Assembly (NCBI GenBank): GCA_031260045.1
Contig: JAIRKO010000009.1
Coordinates: 1-64,000, forward strand
From: Dysgonamonadaceae bacterium
GTDB taxonomy: Bacteria > Bacteroidota > Bacteroidia > Bacteroidales > Azobacteroidaceae
Direction: 5' to 3'
DNA: 64,000 nt
The notes under the pieces were generated by a model. The model did no database searches, was not told the origin of the DNA, and was given only the letters and a program-made list of their open reading frames with translations. Shown piece by piece: positions 26,901-35,106 of the stretch. A program made the translations under genes and the position numbers. Within the stretch, counting starts at the first letter, position 1, and each line of letters opens with the position of its first letter.

Positions 26901-27575
26901 CGCTTCTATCGTCTGCCCCGACAATATCCGTCCGCTTTTCCCGACAATGGTGAACGAAACCATGATGGGAATTTCTTTTCCGGACTCCGACAGGGACTGT
27001 TCGGCAGCCATCAGGGCGGCTTTCAGGTTCAGGGTATCGAAAACCGTTTCTATCAGAAGTGCGTCTACCCCACCTTCGACCAGCGCGTCAATTTGTTCCC
27101 TGTAAGCAGATCGCAATTCGTCGAAAGTAATGTTTCGGAGCGCCAAATCGGAAATGTCCGGCGAGATGGAAGCGGTTTTGTTGGTTGGACCGATGGAGCC
27201 AGCCGTAAAACGTGGTTTATCGGGATTTTTTGCCGTGTATTCGTCGGCGGCTTCGCGGGCGAGACGTGCGGCGGCAAGATTCATTTCCCGAATGCAGTCC
27301 GTCATGCCGTAATCGGACATGGAAATGCGGTTTGCATTGAACGTATTGGTTTCTATGATGTCGGCGCCGGCTTCCAAATATTGTAGATGAATGGCTTTAA
27401 TAACAGCCGGTTGCGTGATGCTCAGCAAATCGTTGTTGCCTTTCTGCTGGTGCGGTGAAGCGGCAAATCGGTCGCCCTTGTAATCTTCTTCCGTAAGGTT
27501 GTATTGCTGAATCATGGTGCCCATAGCGCCGTCAAGGATGAGGATTCGGTTTTTTAGGAGATTTGCTATTGTCAT
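23910..27575 (-). CDS. metH: Cobalamin-dependent methionine synthase
   Basis: MetH transfers the methyl group of methyltetrahydrofolate to homocysteine via methylcobalamin. The 1221-residue length is the full four-module enzyme. The homocysteine domain opens with ILDGAMGTMIQ and has zinc cysteines in GLNCSFGA and GGCCGTSPAH. The pterin domain starts at FTLIGERCNVAGSRKF (about 357). The B12 domain has the lower-ligand motif DVHDIGKN (about 755). The reactivation domain has RPAAGYPSHPD and ELTPNGAMNPPATTSG. The start lies five bases from the stop of the broken mazF gene on the same strand. Confidence 0.97.
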   Translation of the reverse strand: MTIANLLKNRILILDGAMGTMIQQYNLTEEDYKGDRFAASPHQQKGNNDLLSITQPAVIKAIHLQYLEAGADIIETNTFNANRISMSDYGMTDCIREMNLAAARLAREAADEYTAKNPDKPRFTAGSIGPTNKTASISPDISDLALRNITFDELRSAYREQIDALVEGGVDALLIETVFDTLNLKAALMAAEQSLSESGKEIPIMVSFTIVGKSGRILSGQTIEAALASVSHANILSVGLNCSFGAADMKPFLKELSLIAPYYISAHPNAGLPNNLGGYDETPEKMATQIREYIDEGLVNIVGGCCGTSPAHIAQYAALVEKAKSIRQPAKATDELSLSGLEPLSFARRSVPFTLIGERCNVAGSRKFLRLIKEKNYGEALGIARKQVEDGAQVLDVNLDDGLLDGIKEMTAFLNMMASDPDIIRVPVMIDSSNWQVIEAGLKCLQGKSIVNSISLKNGEADFLEKARIVRSSGAAVIAMAFDEKGQADTFERKIEIADRQYRLLTRQVGFPPYDIIFDPNVLAVATGIEEHADYALNFIRAVEWIKTNLPGAKVSGGISNLSFSFRGNDRLREAMHAVFLYHCIGKGLDMGIVNPSSSVLYEDIDAELLTLIEDVIFNRRPDAADRLTDYARQNTFDQEEKADKQETWRALPLSERLQHALVKGIEDYLEQDLAEALQTYSKPIEIIDGPLMEGMNTVGNLFGAGKMFLPQVVKTARTMKKAVSIIRPAIESGQGGDSRKVGKILIATVKGDVHDIGKNITAVVLACNNYDIIDLGVMVPPEIIIQKAKEHNVDLVALSGLITPSLEEMTVVASEMEKAGISVPLMIGGATTSQLHTALKIDPCYHGAVVHVPDASLAVPAANQLLNPETGSEYVREVKSKYEALRNRSSEKELVSLDYARKHPFAIDWSKYQPFAPSFTGTKVFPALPLKETIPYINWAACLTTWKFPAKYGKYMRLKTVAEKQAWLRDSEKEGNPKAEEAARLMDDTQKILQEWTEQDSGFIKAIIGFYPVTRDADTIRVEGITIPFLRQQEKREDNRYKSLSDFFHPDGDYIGFFVVTAGSDAAGKSCGCGRSHAPDTYADMLRQILRDRLAEAATEYLHEKVRKTLWGYNSGEAFAPEELPHASTPGIRPAAGYPSHPDISLNFVIDSLLDMKRIGVELTPNGAMNPPATTSGIFISHPESEYFIIGGIDEEQLSDYAGKKGISAEEARKWLGGIV

Positions 27576-27580
27576 GTTTT

Positions 27581-27930
27581 TTAATTGTTCAAACTTAAAA
27601 TTATAGACAATTTTTCTTTTACCGATTTCACCAGATCAGGCTGTAAACTTCCCAATTTTTTTATCATTCGCTTTGAATCAATTGCTCGAATTTGATCTAT
27701 CATAATATCGCAATCGTTGTGCAACGAAGCCGCGCCTGTCGTCAAATGTACGCGCAGATACTTTGCATTTTGCACTACATTGGTTGTTACAGGACATATC
27801 AATACCGACATGTGATAATTTTATTAAGCATATCGGTTTGTACCACGAGTACGGGACGTATTTTACCCGATTCCGTTCCAATTTGTGGATTCAGGTTGGC
27901 AAGCCAGATTTCATATTGTTCAAAAGTCAT
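27581..27930 (-). pseudogene. MazF/PemK-type toxin gene with a frameshift
   Basis: The first frame starts at the ATG at 27930 and reads MTFEQYEIWLANLNPQIGTE then SGKIRPVLVVQTDMLNK, the typical N-terminal half of a MazF/PemK endoribonuclease. It then runs into a stop (IITCRY*). The second half continues in another frame as MSVLICPVTTNVVQNAKYLRVHL. The two frames join if one base is restored near 27815-27825, in an A/T run. The ATG overlaps the end of the upstream antitoxin gene by 11 bp, the usual toxin-antitoxin layout. The toxin should be inactive unless the frameshift is a sequencing error. Confidence 0.82.
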
Positions 27931-28153
27931 AATTATCAATGCTTTCAAATTCGGTTAAGACCTCTCTGGAACTTGGTTCACATGCCTTGGATTCGGCTTT
28001 TAACGCTATTTCCAACTGTTTGGCTTTTTGTAATTTATTGTAATACAATATTGCTTCGCTGATATAACGATTTCGCGAAAGATTTACGGAACTTAATAAA
28101 TTTTCAGTGTCCCTCAAAATATTGTCGTCTAATTTCAATGAGATTGTTTTCAT
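27920..28153 (-). CDS. Ribbon-helix-helix-like antitoxin, partner of broken MazF
   Basis: The 77-residue protein begins MKTISLKLDDNILRDTENLL and continues SRNRYISEAILYYNKLQKAKQ, a short beta strand and two helices as in ribbon-helix-helix antitoxins. Its C-terminal tail is acidic, as expected for toxin binding. It is clearly paralogous to the antitoxin at 28573-28866 (shared pattern MKxISLxLxDNIxxDTEN...SVNxxxxRYIxEAILYYN). It overlaps the mazF-like frame by 11 bp and starts 5 bp after the end of the PIN-domain remnant. Confidence 0.8.
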   Translation of the reverse strand: MKTISLKLDDNILRDTENLLSSVNLSRNRYISEAILYYNKLQKAKQLEIALKAESKACEPSSREVLTEFESIDNYDF

Positions 28154-28157
28154 TGTT

Positions 28158-28576
28158 TCATTTATTATTAAAAATAAAATCTAATTCCTGTTTGCGATAA
28201 TGGTGAAACTTTGTATCGCTGCTGATTAAGGGGATTCGTTCGGTAATGGACTGCGCGATAATCATGCGGTCGAACGGGTCGCTATGCCCGCCACCGGTAG
28301 CAAGCTGGCAAACGTAAGTAAATGTTCTTTTTTTTACATATTTAATTGTAAAAAACAATTCGTTTTCAATGGAATCAAAAACATCAAGCGGTTTTTGCCA
28401 TCGCTTTGTTTTCAGGTTGTTATCTCGCATAAGCATGTAAATTTCCTGTATGCTTATTGCACTGACCGATATTAAGATTTTCACGGTCATCTAAAATATT
28501 CCATACATTATTCTGAAATAGCATCTCGATCTTTAACTAACCTTATGAGGATATTTGTGTCAATGAAGTATCTCAT
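28158..28576 (-). pseudogene. VapC-like PIN-domain toxin gene with two frameshifts
   Basis: From the ATG at 28576 the frame reads MRYFIDTNILIRLVKDRDAISE and stops. A second frame continues NNVWNILDDRENLNI. The third begins near 28466 and reads ISVSAISIQEIYMLMRDN through HSDPFDRMIIAQSITERIPLISSD to the stop at 28158. Together they give a complete PIN nuclease: first acidic residue in FIDTN, last in DPFDR and SSD. At least two indels are needed to join them. The ATG overlaps the stop of the upstream antitoxin as ATGA. Confidence 0.8.
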
Positions 28577-28866
28577 ATACCATATAAAATGGAAGGGTCG
28601 TTAATAATTACATCTCCAAAACCGTGTGGATGTTTACGTCTCCATTCCCCAAACTTCGACAAATTTTTGGGTGGCGTTTCGCTTTCCCCTTCGTTTTGTT
28701 TACGCTCGGCTTCCAGTTCCTTTTCCATCTGCCGGATTTTATGCTGTTGATTGTAATACAGTATCGCTTCGATAATATAGCGGTCAAGCGGAACATTTAC
28801 GGACTTTAACACATTTTCGGTGTCTTCAAAAATATTGTCTTGCAATTCTAATGAGATTTTTTTCAT
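28573..28866 (-). CDS. Ribbon-helix-helix-like antitoxin, partner of broken VapC
   Basis: The 97-residue protein has an N-terminal ribbon-helix-helix-like region (MKKISLELQDNIFEDTENVL, then PLDRYIIEAILYYNQQHK). A charged tail (EKELEAERKQNEGESETPPK) leads to a C-terminal FGEWRRKHPHGFGDVIINDPSILYGI, probably the toxin-wrapping segment. Its stop codon overlaps the start of the PIN gene. It has its own -7 box at 28899-28906. It is paralogous to the 28153 antitoxin. Confidence 0.82.
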   Translation of the reverse strand: MKKISLELQDNIFEDTENVLKSVNVPLDRYIIEAILYYNQQHKIRQMEKELEAERKQNEGESETPPKNLSKFGEWRRKHPHGFGDVIINDPSILYGI

Positions 28867-28898
28867 GATTTATGTATTTATATTGTTAAATAGCAATG

Positions 28899-28906
28899 CA
28901 AAAGTA
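28899..28906 (-). promoter_or_regulatory. -7 box of the antitoxin operon promoter
   Basis: TACTTTTG on the minus strand exactly matches TAnnTTTG, about 33 bp before the antitoxin ATG. No clear -33 TTTG. From here the two antitoxin modules and metH could be read in one transcript. Confidence 0.55.
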
Positions 28907-28910
28907 ACCA

Positions 28911-29366
28911 TTATTTTTTAAACATCCGGTCAATTGCCCGCTTGTCATCCTTTTCTCGCAAAGCTTGCCGTTTATCGTACAGTTTTTTCCCTTTGGCAAC
29001 GGCAATCACTACTTTTACCAAACCTTTTTCGTTGAGAAACAACCGGGTGGGTACAACGGTGAGACCGGTCGCTTCGGAAAGCCGTTCGATTTTGTTCAAT
29101 TCCTTGCGGTTCAGCAGCAATTTGCGGTCGCGGCGGGCGGAATGGTTGTTGTAACTTCCGTAAAAATATTCGGAAATATTCATGTTTCTTACCCATAACT
29201 CCTTTTTAATGAAAGTGCAGTAAGTATCCACCAGACTTGCCTTTCCGAGCCGGACGGATTTGATTTCCGTTCCGGTCAAAACAATGCCGGCGGTAAAAGT
29301 TTCTATAAATTCGTAATCAAAAGAATCTTTTTTGTTTTTGATGAGAATATTATTGTGTTGAGCCAT
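28911..29366 (-). CDS. smpB: SsrA-binding protein SmpB
   Basis: SmpB brings tmRNA to stalled ribosomes for trans-translation. The 151-residue protein has the typical start ([34 protein letters not shown]), the central [12 protein letters not shown] and [15 protein letters not shown], and the basic tail [21 protein letters not shown]. The length is normal. The gene ends just before the antitoxin promoter on the same strand. Confidence 0.97.
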   Translation of the reverse strand: MAQHNNILIKNKKDSFDYEFIETFTAGIVLTGTEIKSVRLGKASLVDTYCTFIKKELWVRNMNISEYFYGSYNNHSARRDRKLLLNRKELNKIERLSEATGLTVVPTRLFLNEKGLVKVVIAVAKGKKLYDKRQALREKDDKRAIDRMFKK

Positions 29367-29390
29367 AAATTGTTTTATTACATACGAGTA

Positions 29391-29954
29391 TTATAATCCG
29401 GGCATAAACAAAGTCATAACCATTCTAACGGCGACCGGCGCAAGTATAATAACAGCGCTTGAAAAAATGGTAAATTTTGTCCTGTCATTTTCTTTTACAG
29501 GTATATAAACGCCTGCGCCATGCCAAACAATGTAAGCCGTATATAAAGTGCATATTTGAAGGAAAAACAGGGGATGAAACAAAGCGTCGACGCAAGCCAC
29601 GACATAAATCGCAGCAGAAGAATAGCCGGCAAAACGTTCAAAATGCAGCAAATCGGCGGTCAAACCAAAGTGTTTCCGGGATAAACGGTACAATCCGTGT
29701 GCAGCCAAATAGAAACCGCCGAAATAAGCAATCGTTTCTTTGATAACGACTTTCAGGGCAATCGGAAGCCGAAAACCGTCCGCCGCCGTCCAACCGCCGC
29801 AAAATGACGCAAGAGCGATTATCCCGATAACCGGATATAAATAGCCGCCGTAAAAATCCTCATTATTTGTTTCCTGCCTGCCATCCAAAGTTTTCCATGT
29901 TTTTTCGGGTGTGGAAATCAGACCGGAAAGTAACAGATACAGTTGTTTTAGCAT
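29391..29954 (-). CDS. Yip1-domain membrane protein
   Basis: The 187-residue protein has a short cytoplasmic start (LISTPEKTWKTLD) and about five hydrophobic helices (for example LYPVIGIIALASFCGG, TIAYFGGFYLAAHGL, FTIFSSAVIILAPVAVRMVMTLF). The opening with a PxxTW motif and the helix pattern match bacterial Yip1-family proteins, whose role is unknown. It is 24 bp upstream of smpB on the same strand. Confidence 0.72.
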   Translation of the reverse strand: MLKQLYLLLSGLISTPEKTWKTLDGRQETNNEDFYGGYLYPVIGIIALASFCGGWTAADGFRLPIALKVVIKETIAYFGGFYLAAHGLYRLSRKHFGLTADLLHFERFAGYSSAAIYVVACVDALFHPLFFLQICTLYTAYIVWHGAGVYIPVKENDRTKFTIFSSAVIILAPVAVRMVMTLFMPGL

Positions 29955-30000
29955 TTTTAAATAAAATTGAATTGATTGCTATTTATAATTAATGTGTCTT

Positions 30001-30093
30001 CTGGATTGCTTCACCGCTTCGCGGTTCGCAATGACGCAGTGAGGTTACAATACCATACACGTCATTGCGAAGGCAAAGCCTGAAGCAATCCAG
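30001..30093. repeat. Composite inverted-repeat element, copy D
   Basis: The left arm runs from CTGGATTGCTTCACCGC to CGCAATGACG; the right arm from CGTCATTGCGAAGGC to GAAGCAATCCAG. The spacer CAGTGAGGTTACAATACCAT is shared, with changes, with copy E. About 93 bp long, it has no ORF. Confidence 0.92.
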
Positions 30094-30248
30094 AAAATTT
30101 GTAATCAGCAACTATACTAATATTTTGGTATATTTTTACAACGTAAACGTGTTGGTATTATAAAGTATTGCAAAATTATGAGTTTTTATGCTATATGCAA
30201 AAAATATCCGGGAAATGTTGTACTTTTGCCGCCACAATTAAGATATTT

Positions 30249-31073
30249 ATGAACGATTTGCAAATTTTTCATATTGATATTCAGGAAATAATTGATACGA
30301 AAGCGCCCCAAGTAGCAAAGAAAATTCCGAAATTTATCGTCAAATGGTTGGCAAAACTTATCTGTCAGGATGAAATAAATAAGTTTTTGGAATACAACGG
30401 AACTGCGAGGGGCGTTGATTTTATGAACAATGCGGTGAAATATTTTGATATTAAACTGCAAGTGACGGGCGAAAATAATCTTCCCGACGGCAATGCGAGG
30501 TGTATTTTTGCGTCCAATCATCCGCTCGGCGGAATGGACGGCGTGTGTCTATCTTCTTATCTCGGAAACCGTTATCAGAGGAAAATTAAATATTTAGTCA
30601 ATGATATTCTTTATTTTCTAAAACCGCTCCGGGATATTTTTGTTCCGATTAACAAACACGGTGCGCAAAATCGCGCGGCAACCCGTACTCTGAATGAGGT
30701 GATGGCTTCCGACGGTCAAATCATCACGTTTCCGGCAGGCTTGTGTTCCCGCAAAATAAAAAATACAATCTGCGATCTCGAATGGAAAAAGATGTTTATT
30801 GTCAAGGCGATAGAATATAAACGGGATGTTGTTCCGGTTCGTTTTGAAGGAAAAAATTCCAATTTGTTTTATCGCGTAGCCAATCTTCGCAAAAGTTTGG
30901 GACTCAAATTCAATACTGAAATGCTGTTTTTGCCGAGCGAACTTTTCAAAGCGAAAGGTTCAACTTTCACCATACACTTTGGGAAACCTATTCCATGGCA
31001 AACATTTGATACATCGAAAAGTCCGACGGAATGGGCGGAATGGGTTAAACAAACCGTTTATTGCGGCAACTAA
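30249..31073 (+). CDS. glsA: Glycine-lipid O-acyltransferase, PlsC-like
   Basis: The 274-residue protein is a lysophospholipid-acyltransferase-fold enzyme. The H-x4-D motif appears as NHPLGGMD and the second motif as FPAGLCSRK. It resembles the Bacteroides protein encoded next to the glycine N-acyltransferase, and in Flavobacterium the two are one fused protein. In that pathway it adds the ester-linked acyl chain to N-acyl glycine. The following gene (12 bp away) is the N-acyltransferase, which supports the call. I start at MNDLQIFHID, since a -7 box TACTTTTG lies at 30221-30228 and the longer frame would begin upstream of the transcript. Confidence 0.82.
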   Translation: MNDLQIFHIDIQEIIDTKAPQVAKKIPKFIVKWLAKLICQDEINKFLEYNGTARGVDFMNNAVKYFDIKLQVTGENNLPDGNARCIFASNHPLGGMDGVCLSSYLGNRYQRKIKYLVNDILYFLKPLRDIFVPINKHGAQNRAATRTLNEVMASDGQIITFPAGLCSRKIKNTICDLEWKKMFIVKAIEYKRDVVPVRFEGKNSNLFYRVANLRKSLGLKFNTEMLFLPSELFKAKGSTFTIHFGKPIPWQTFDTSKSPTEWAEWVKQTVYCGN

Positions 31074-31085
31074 AAATATAAACAA

Positions 31086-32132
31086 ATGGAAGAAATTATT
31101 CCAAAAATTGACAGAGAAATTCTTAAATCCGAATTAACGGCAGATAAATTATTCCGCAAAACGAATAAATCGGGGAACGAAATTTACCTGTTTTCGGCTC
31201 ACACCGCCCCCAATTTAATGCTTGAAGTCGGACGTTTGCGCGAACACGCTTTCCGTTACTACGGCGGCGGCACCGGAAAATCGACGGACATCGACGAATT
31301 TGACACGATGGAAATTCCTTACCGGCAACTGATTGTGTGGGATCCTTTGGCAGAAGAAATTTTAGGCGGCTACCGCTTCCGTTGGGGTAACGAGCTGACT
31401 TTCGACCCGAACGGACAACCGGATAACATTGCTACAGCCGAACTTTTCCGGTTTTCCCCACATTTTATTGACCAATACGTTCCATACATGGTGGAACTCG
31501 GACGTTCCTTTGTTTCATTGGATTACCAATCGACCAAACACGGTTCAAAAGGATTGTTTGCCTTAGATAACCTGTGGGACGGCTTGGGCGCTTTGTCGGT
31601 GATTGATCCCAATATCCGTTATTTTTTCGGGAAAGTTACCATGTATAGTACTTATAATCCGGATGCTCGGAACATGATTTTATATTTTCTTGACAAATAT
31701 TTCAAAGATTCCGACCTGTTGGTAAATCCGGTTCGCCCTTTGAAAACGAATATGAATGTCGCGAAAATGCGGAAACTGTTCGACGGCAAAACTTACAAGG
31801 AAGATTACAAAATCCTGAATACCGAAGTGAGGAAACACAAAATCAACATCCCGCCGCTGGTGAGCGCTTATATGAATTTGTCGCCAAGCATGCGCGTTTT
31901 CGGAACGGCTGTCAACGATGGGTTCGGCGACGTTGAAGAAACCGGCATCCTCATTGATATTAACGATATTTTTGAGGACAAAAAAAAGCGGCACATTGAA
32001 TCGTTTTTGAACGAAAAACCGTCTAAATTGCTCCTGAAAAGGTTGCGGCAACTAATCAGCGAGAAGTTTTCCTACTCTTTATCCGCTGCCTCAAAATCTC
32101 AAAAATCCCGGGCAACAGCGAAACAAAAATAA
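31086..32132 (+). CDS. glsB: Glycine N-acyltransferase, GNAT/OlsB-like
   Basis: The 348-residue protein belongs to the OlsB-like GNAT family (often labelled hemolysin). Typical stretches are [40 protein letters not shown] and [15 protein letters not shown]. In Bacteroides thetaiotaomicron the orthologue, beside a PlsC-like gene, makes N-acyl glycine (commendamide), the first step of glycine lipids. The pairing here with the gene at 30249 matches that locus. The 3' end overlaps the dedA gene antiparallel by 77 bp. Confidence 0.85.
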   Translation: MEEIIPKIDREILKSELTADKLFRKTNKSGNEIYLFSAHTAPNLMLEVGRLREHAFRYYGGGTGKSTDIDEFDTMEIPYRQLIVWDPLAEEILGGYRFRWGNELTFDPNGQPDNIATAELFRFSPHFIDQYVPYMVELGRSFVSLDYQSTKHGSKGLFALDNLWDGLGALSVIDPNIRYFFGKVTMYSTYNPDARNMILYFLDKYFKDSDLLVNPVRPLKTNMNVAKMRKLFDGKTYKEDYKILNTEVRKHKINIPPLVSAYMNLSPSMRVFGTAVNDGFGDVEETGILIDINDIFEDKKKRHIESFLNEKPSKLLLKRLRQLISEKFSYSLSAASKSQKSRATAKQK

Positions 32133-32715
32133 TCGCTACAATCAGCAGACTCAAATTGTTTTTCACAAAATCCGTTTCACCGAAGAAATAACCGGCATAC
32201 ATGAACAGGGGAACCCAGCATACGCCGCCGATTACGTTGAAACTGAAAAAATGCGTGTAAGTCATTTTTCCCATTCCGGCTACGAAAGGCGCGAATGTCC
32301 GGATGATGGGAACAAAACGGGCGATAATGATAGTTTTACCCCCGTGTTTTTCGTAAAATTCATGCGTTTTATGCAAATACGCCTGTTTGAATATCTTTGA
32401 ATTGGGATTGCTGAAAAGCTTCTCGCCGAAGACCTTACCGATGAAATAATTGCTCGCGTCGCCAAGTATAGCCGCCCCAATCAGCAGCAATACCATCAAA
32501 TGGACGTTGATATGACCGGCGCCCAAAGCCGCTAACGCGCCCGCCATAAACAAAAGCGAATCGCCGGGAAGGAAAGGGGTAATCACCAAACCCGTTTCGC
32601 AAAAAATAATCAGAAAAAGTATTCCGTAAATCCAAATGCCGTAGTTTTGAACCAGTTCGGTTAAATGCACGTCGATGTGAAGAATGAAATCAATGAAGAA
32701 ATGAAGAATATCCAT
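32056..32715 (-). CDS. DedA-family membrane protein
   Basis: The 219-residue protein has the DedA (VTT/SNARE-associated) plan: [17 protein letters not shown] near residue 40, the conserved [13 protein letters not shown], and the arginine-containing [18 protein letters not shown] followed by several membrane helices. Members act as undecaprenyl-phosphate or phospholipid flippases or transporters. Promoter at 32740-32770. Identification is secure; the substrate is unknown. Confidence 0.93.
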   Translation of the reverse strand: MDILHFFIDFILHIDVHLTELVQNYGIWIYGILFLIIFCETGLVITPFLPGDSLLFMAGALAALGAGHINVHLMVLLLIGAAILGDASNYFIGKVFGEKLFSNPNSKIFKQAYLHKTHEFYEKHGGKTIIIARFVPIIRTFAPFVAGMGKMTYTHFFSFNVIGGVCWVPLFMYAGYFFGETDFVKNNLSLLIVAIIFVSLLPGIFEILRQRIKSRKTSR

Positions 32716-32739
32716 AAGTTACTAATATTAATGAGGGCG

Positions 32740-32770
32740 CAAAGATAGATGAAATTTTTGAAGTTGCAAA
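32740..32770 (-). promoter_or_regulatory. Promoter of the dedA-like gene
   Basis: TTTG (32770-32767), 19-nt spacer, TATCTTTG (32747-32740) on the minus strand; full consensus match, about 24 bp before the ATG. Confidence 0.75.
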
Positions 32771-32875
32771 AAGGGGCATTGCGGGTTTTTCAATGTGGTA
32801 TATTTCTGTTGAAAAAATAACTACTTTTGCATGACTTAATTTTTAGGTATTACCACAATATAAAACAACAAACAA

Positions 32876-34990
32876 ATGAAAATTAAAACAATTTTAATGA
32901 GCAGTTTAATGATTTTAGGCACCTGCCGCGCAGAAACAAAGTTAGTCTATCCCGCAACGGAAAAAGGCAACACAGTAGATAACTATTTCGGAACGGAAGT
33001 CCCAGACCCCTACCGCTGGCTCGAAAACGATACTTCGCCTGCCATCGCCGCGTGGGTCGAAGCACAAAACCGCGTTACCGGCGAATATTTGGCAAAAATC
33101 CCTTTTCGCGAACAACTCAAACGGCGATTGACCGATTTGACGAACTACGAACGCATCGGCATCCCTCAAAAAAAACACGGGAAGTATTATTTCTTCAAAA
33201 ACAATGGACTGCAAAACCAAAACGTTCTGTACGTCAAGGATTCTTTGAACGGGGAAGCCGCCGTTTTGTTGGATCCCAATACGCTGTCGGACGATGGCAC
33301 GGTGGCGCTGTCCGGCATTTCATTTTCCAACAACGGGAAATATATGGCGTACACCGTTTCGCGCAGCGGCTCGGATTGGCGGGAAATCTACGTGATTGAC
33401 CTCGCTACGCGGAAACTGCTCGACGACCGTATTTTGTGGTCGAAATTCTCCGGCGCAAGTTGGAAAGGCGACGGGTTTTATTACAGCGCCTACGATGCAC
33501 CGGTCGCCGGCAAGGAGTTTTCCAATGTGAATGAAAATCATAAAATCTATTACCATCAATTGGGCAAACCGCAATCGGAAGACGTTTTGGCGTTTCAAAA
33601 TCCGAACGAACCCAAGCGGTTTTATACCGCCCAAGCGAGCGACGACGAACGGCTGCTGTTCATCACCGAATCGGGCGCAGGAAGCGGCAACAACCTTTTT
33701 ATCAAAGATCTCGCAACGGCAAACGCGCCCGTTATCGCATTGACCGACAATATGGAATATACCTACGATCCCATCGAAGTAATCGGGAATACAATTTATA
33801 TACTAACCAATTACCAATCGCCGAAATACCGCATTATGACTGCCGACATTGCCGCGCCGAAACTTGTCCGGTGGCGGGAACTTGTCCCCGAAAGCGAATC
33901 CGTATTGAGCGACGCAAAAATTATCGGCGGGCGATTGATTTTAACTTACGATAAAGACGCATCCAATCACGCTTACGTATTCTCCCTTGACGGGAAACCG
34001 TTACATGAAATTGCTTTGCCGGCTTTGGGTTCGGTCAACTTCAGCGGCGACAAAGACGACAGGGAAATGTTTTACAGTTTCACTTCGTTTACTTATCCGG
34101 CAACCATTTTCAAATACGACGTCGACGCGAATGTATCGGAACTGTATCTGGCTCCCAAAGTCGCGTTTACACCCGAAGATTACACGACGGAACAGATTTT
34201 TTACCCCAGCCGCGACGGAACGAAAATACCCATGTTCCTCACCTATAAAAAAGGATTGAAAAAAGACGGGAACAATCCGGTTTACCTTTACGGGTACGGC
34301 GGTTTCAACATCAGCCTGAACCCTGGATTTTCGACCAGCCACTTGCCGTTTCTCGAAAACGGCGGCATTTATGTTCAAACCAATTTGCGCGGCGGCGGCG
34401 AATACGGCGAAGAATGGCATCAGGCAGGTGTGAAACTGAACAAACAAAACGTTTTTGACGATTTTATCGCCGCCGCCGAATACCTGATTGCAGAAAAATA
34501 CACCCGTCCGGAAAAACTTTCGATTGTCGGCAGGTCTAACGGCGGGCTATTGGTAGGCGCAGTCGTCAACCGGCGACCTGATTTGTTCGGGGTCGCCATT
34601 CCCCATGTCGGCGTGATGGACATGTTGCGTTATCACGTCTTCACTATCGGCTGGAATTGGGCGAGCGACTACGGAAGCAGCGCCGACAGCGAGGAAATGT
34701 TCCGTTACCTCCGCGCCTATTCCCCCCTCCACAATATTAAAAACGACGGAACCCCCTACCCCGCTATCCTTGTAACGACCGCCGACCACGACGACCGCGT
34801 AGTGCCTGCCCATTCGTTCAAATACGCGGCGACTTTGCAAGCTGCCGATACGGGCGCCGCGCCCAAACTCATCCGTATCGAAACCAAAGCGGGACATGGC
34901 AGCGGAAAACCGCTCGCCAAGCAAATTGAGGAAACGGCGGATGTTTATGCTTTTATTATGCACAACTTGGGGATGTGGATAAAGAACTAA
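32876..34990 (+). CDS. Prolyl oligopeptidase, S9A family, secreted
   Basis: The 704-residue protein has an N-terminal signal (MKIKTILMSSLMILGTCRAE), whose LGTC may be a lipobox. The N-terminal region VPDPYRWLEN is typical of prolyl oligopeptidases, followed by a seven-bladed propeller. The C-terminal hydrolase has the serine in GRSNGGLLVG (about residue 552), aspartate in DHDDRVVP (about 639) and histidine in AGHGSGKP (about 672). It would cleave short peptides after proline in the periplasm, fitting a peptide-using lifestyle. A -7 box TACTTTTG lies at 32822-32829. Confidence 0.94.
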   Translation: MKIKTILMSSLMILGTCRAETKLVYPATEKGNTVDNYFGTEVPDPYRWLENDTSPAIAAWVEAQNRVTGEYLAKIPFREQLKRRLTDLTNYERIGIPQKKHGKYYFFKNNGLQNQNVLYVKDSLNGEAAVLLDPNTLSDDGTVALSGISFSNNGKYMAYTVSRSGSDWREIYVIDLATRKLLDDRILWSKFSGASWKGDGFYYSAYDAPVAGKEFSNVNENHKIYYHQLGKPQSEDVLAFQNPNEPKRFYTAQASDDERLLFITESGAGSGNNLFIKDLATANAPVIALTDNMEYTYDPIEVIGNTIYILTNYQSPKYRIMTADIAAPKLVRWRELVPESESVLSDAKIIGGRLILTYDKDASNHAYVFSLDGKPLHEIALPALGSVNFSGDKDDREMFYSFTSFTYPATIFKYDVDANVSELYLAPKVAFTPEDYTTEQIFYPSRDGTKIPMFLTYKKGLKKDGNNPVYLYGYGGFNISLNPGFSTSHLPFLENGGIYVQTNLRGGGEYGEEWHQAGVKLNKQNVFDDFIAAAEYLIAEKYTRPEKLSIVGRSNGGLLVGAVVNRRPDLFGVAIPHVGVMDMLRYHVFTIGWNWASDYGSSADSEEMFRYLRAYSPLHNIKNDGTPYPAILVTTADHDDRVVPAHSFKYAATLQAADTGAAPKLIRIETKAGHGSGKPLAKQIEETADVYAFIMHNLGMWIKN

Positions 34991-34997
34991 GTTCCAC

Positions 34998-35027
34998 GCA
35001 CGACGTAGCGTGTACGCTACGCCGTGC
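34998..35027. terminator. Strong hairpin after the oligopeptidase gene
   Basis: GCACGACGTAGCG and CGCTACGCCGTGC form a 13-bp stem with one mismatch and a 4-nt loop, 8 bp after the stop codon. There is no clean U-tract, so it may act as a transcript end or stabiliser. Confidence 0.6.
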
Positions 35028-35047
35028 AGGACTTCTAAAAAAACGCA

Positions 35048-35080
35048 AAGGCGCGAAGATGCAATAAATCTTCGCGCCTT
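35048..35080. terminator. Hairpin of the CGCAAAGGCGC family
   Basis: AAGGCGCGAAGAT and ATCTTCGCGCCTT form a perfect 13-bp stem with a 7-nt loop between two convergent genes. It shares sequence with the hairpin at 41227-41268 and fragments near 54809 and 54925. Confidence 0.65.
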
Positions 35081-35106
35081 ACGCACATTTATAATTAATC
35101 ATTATT

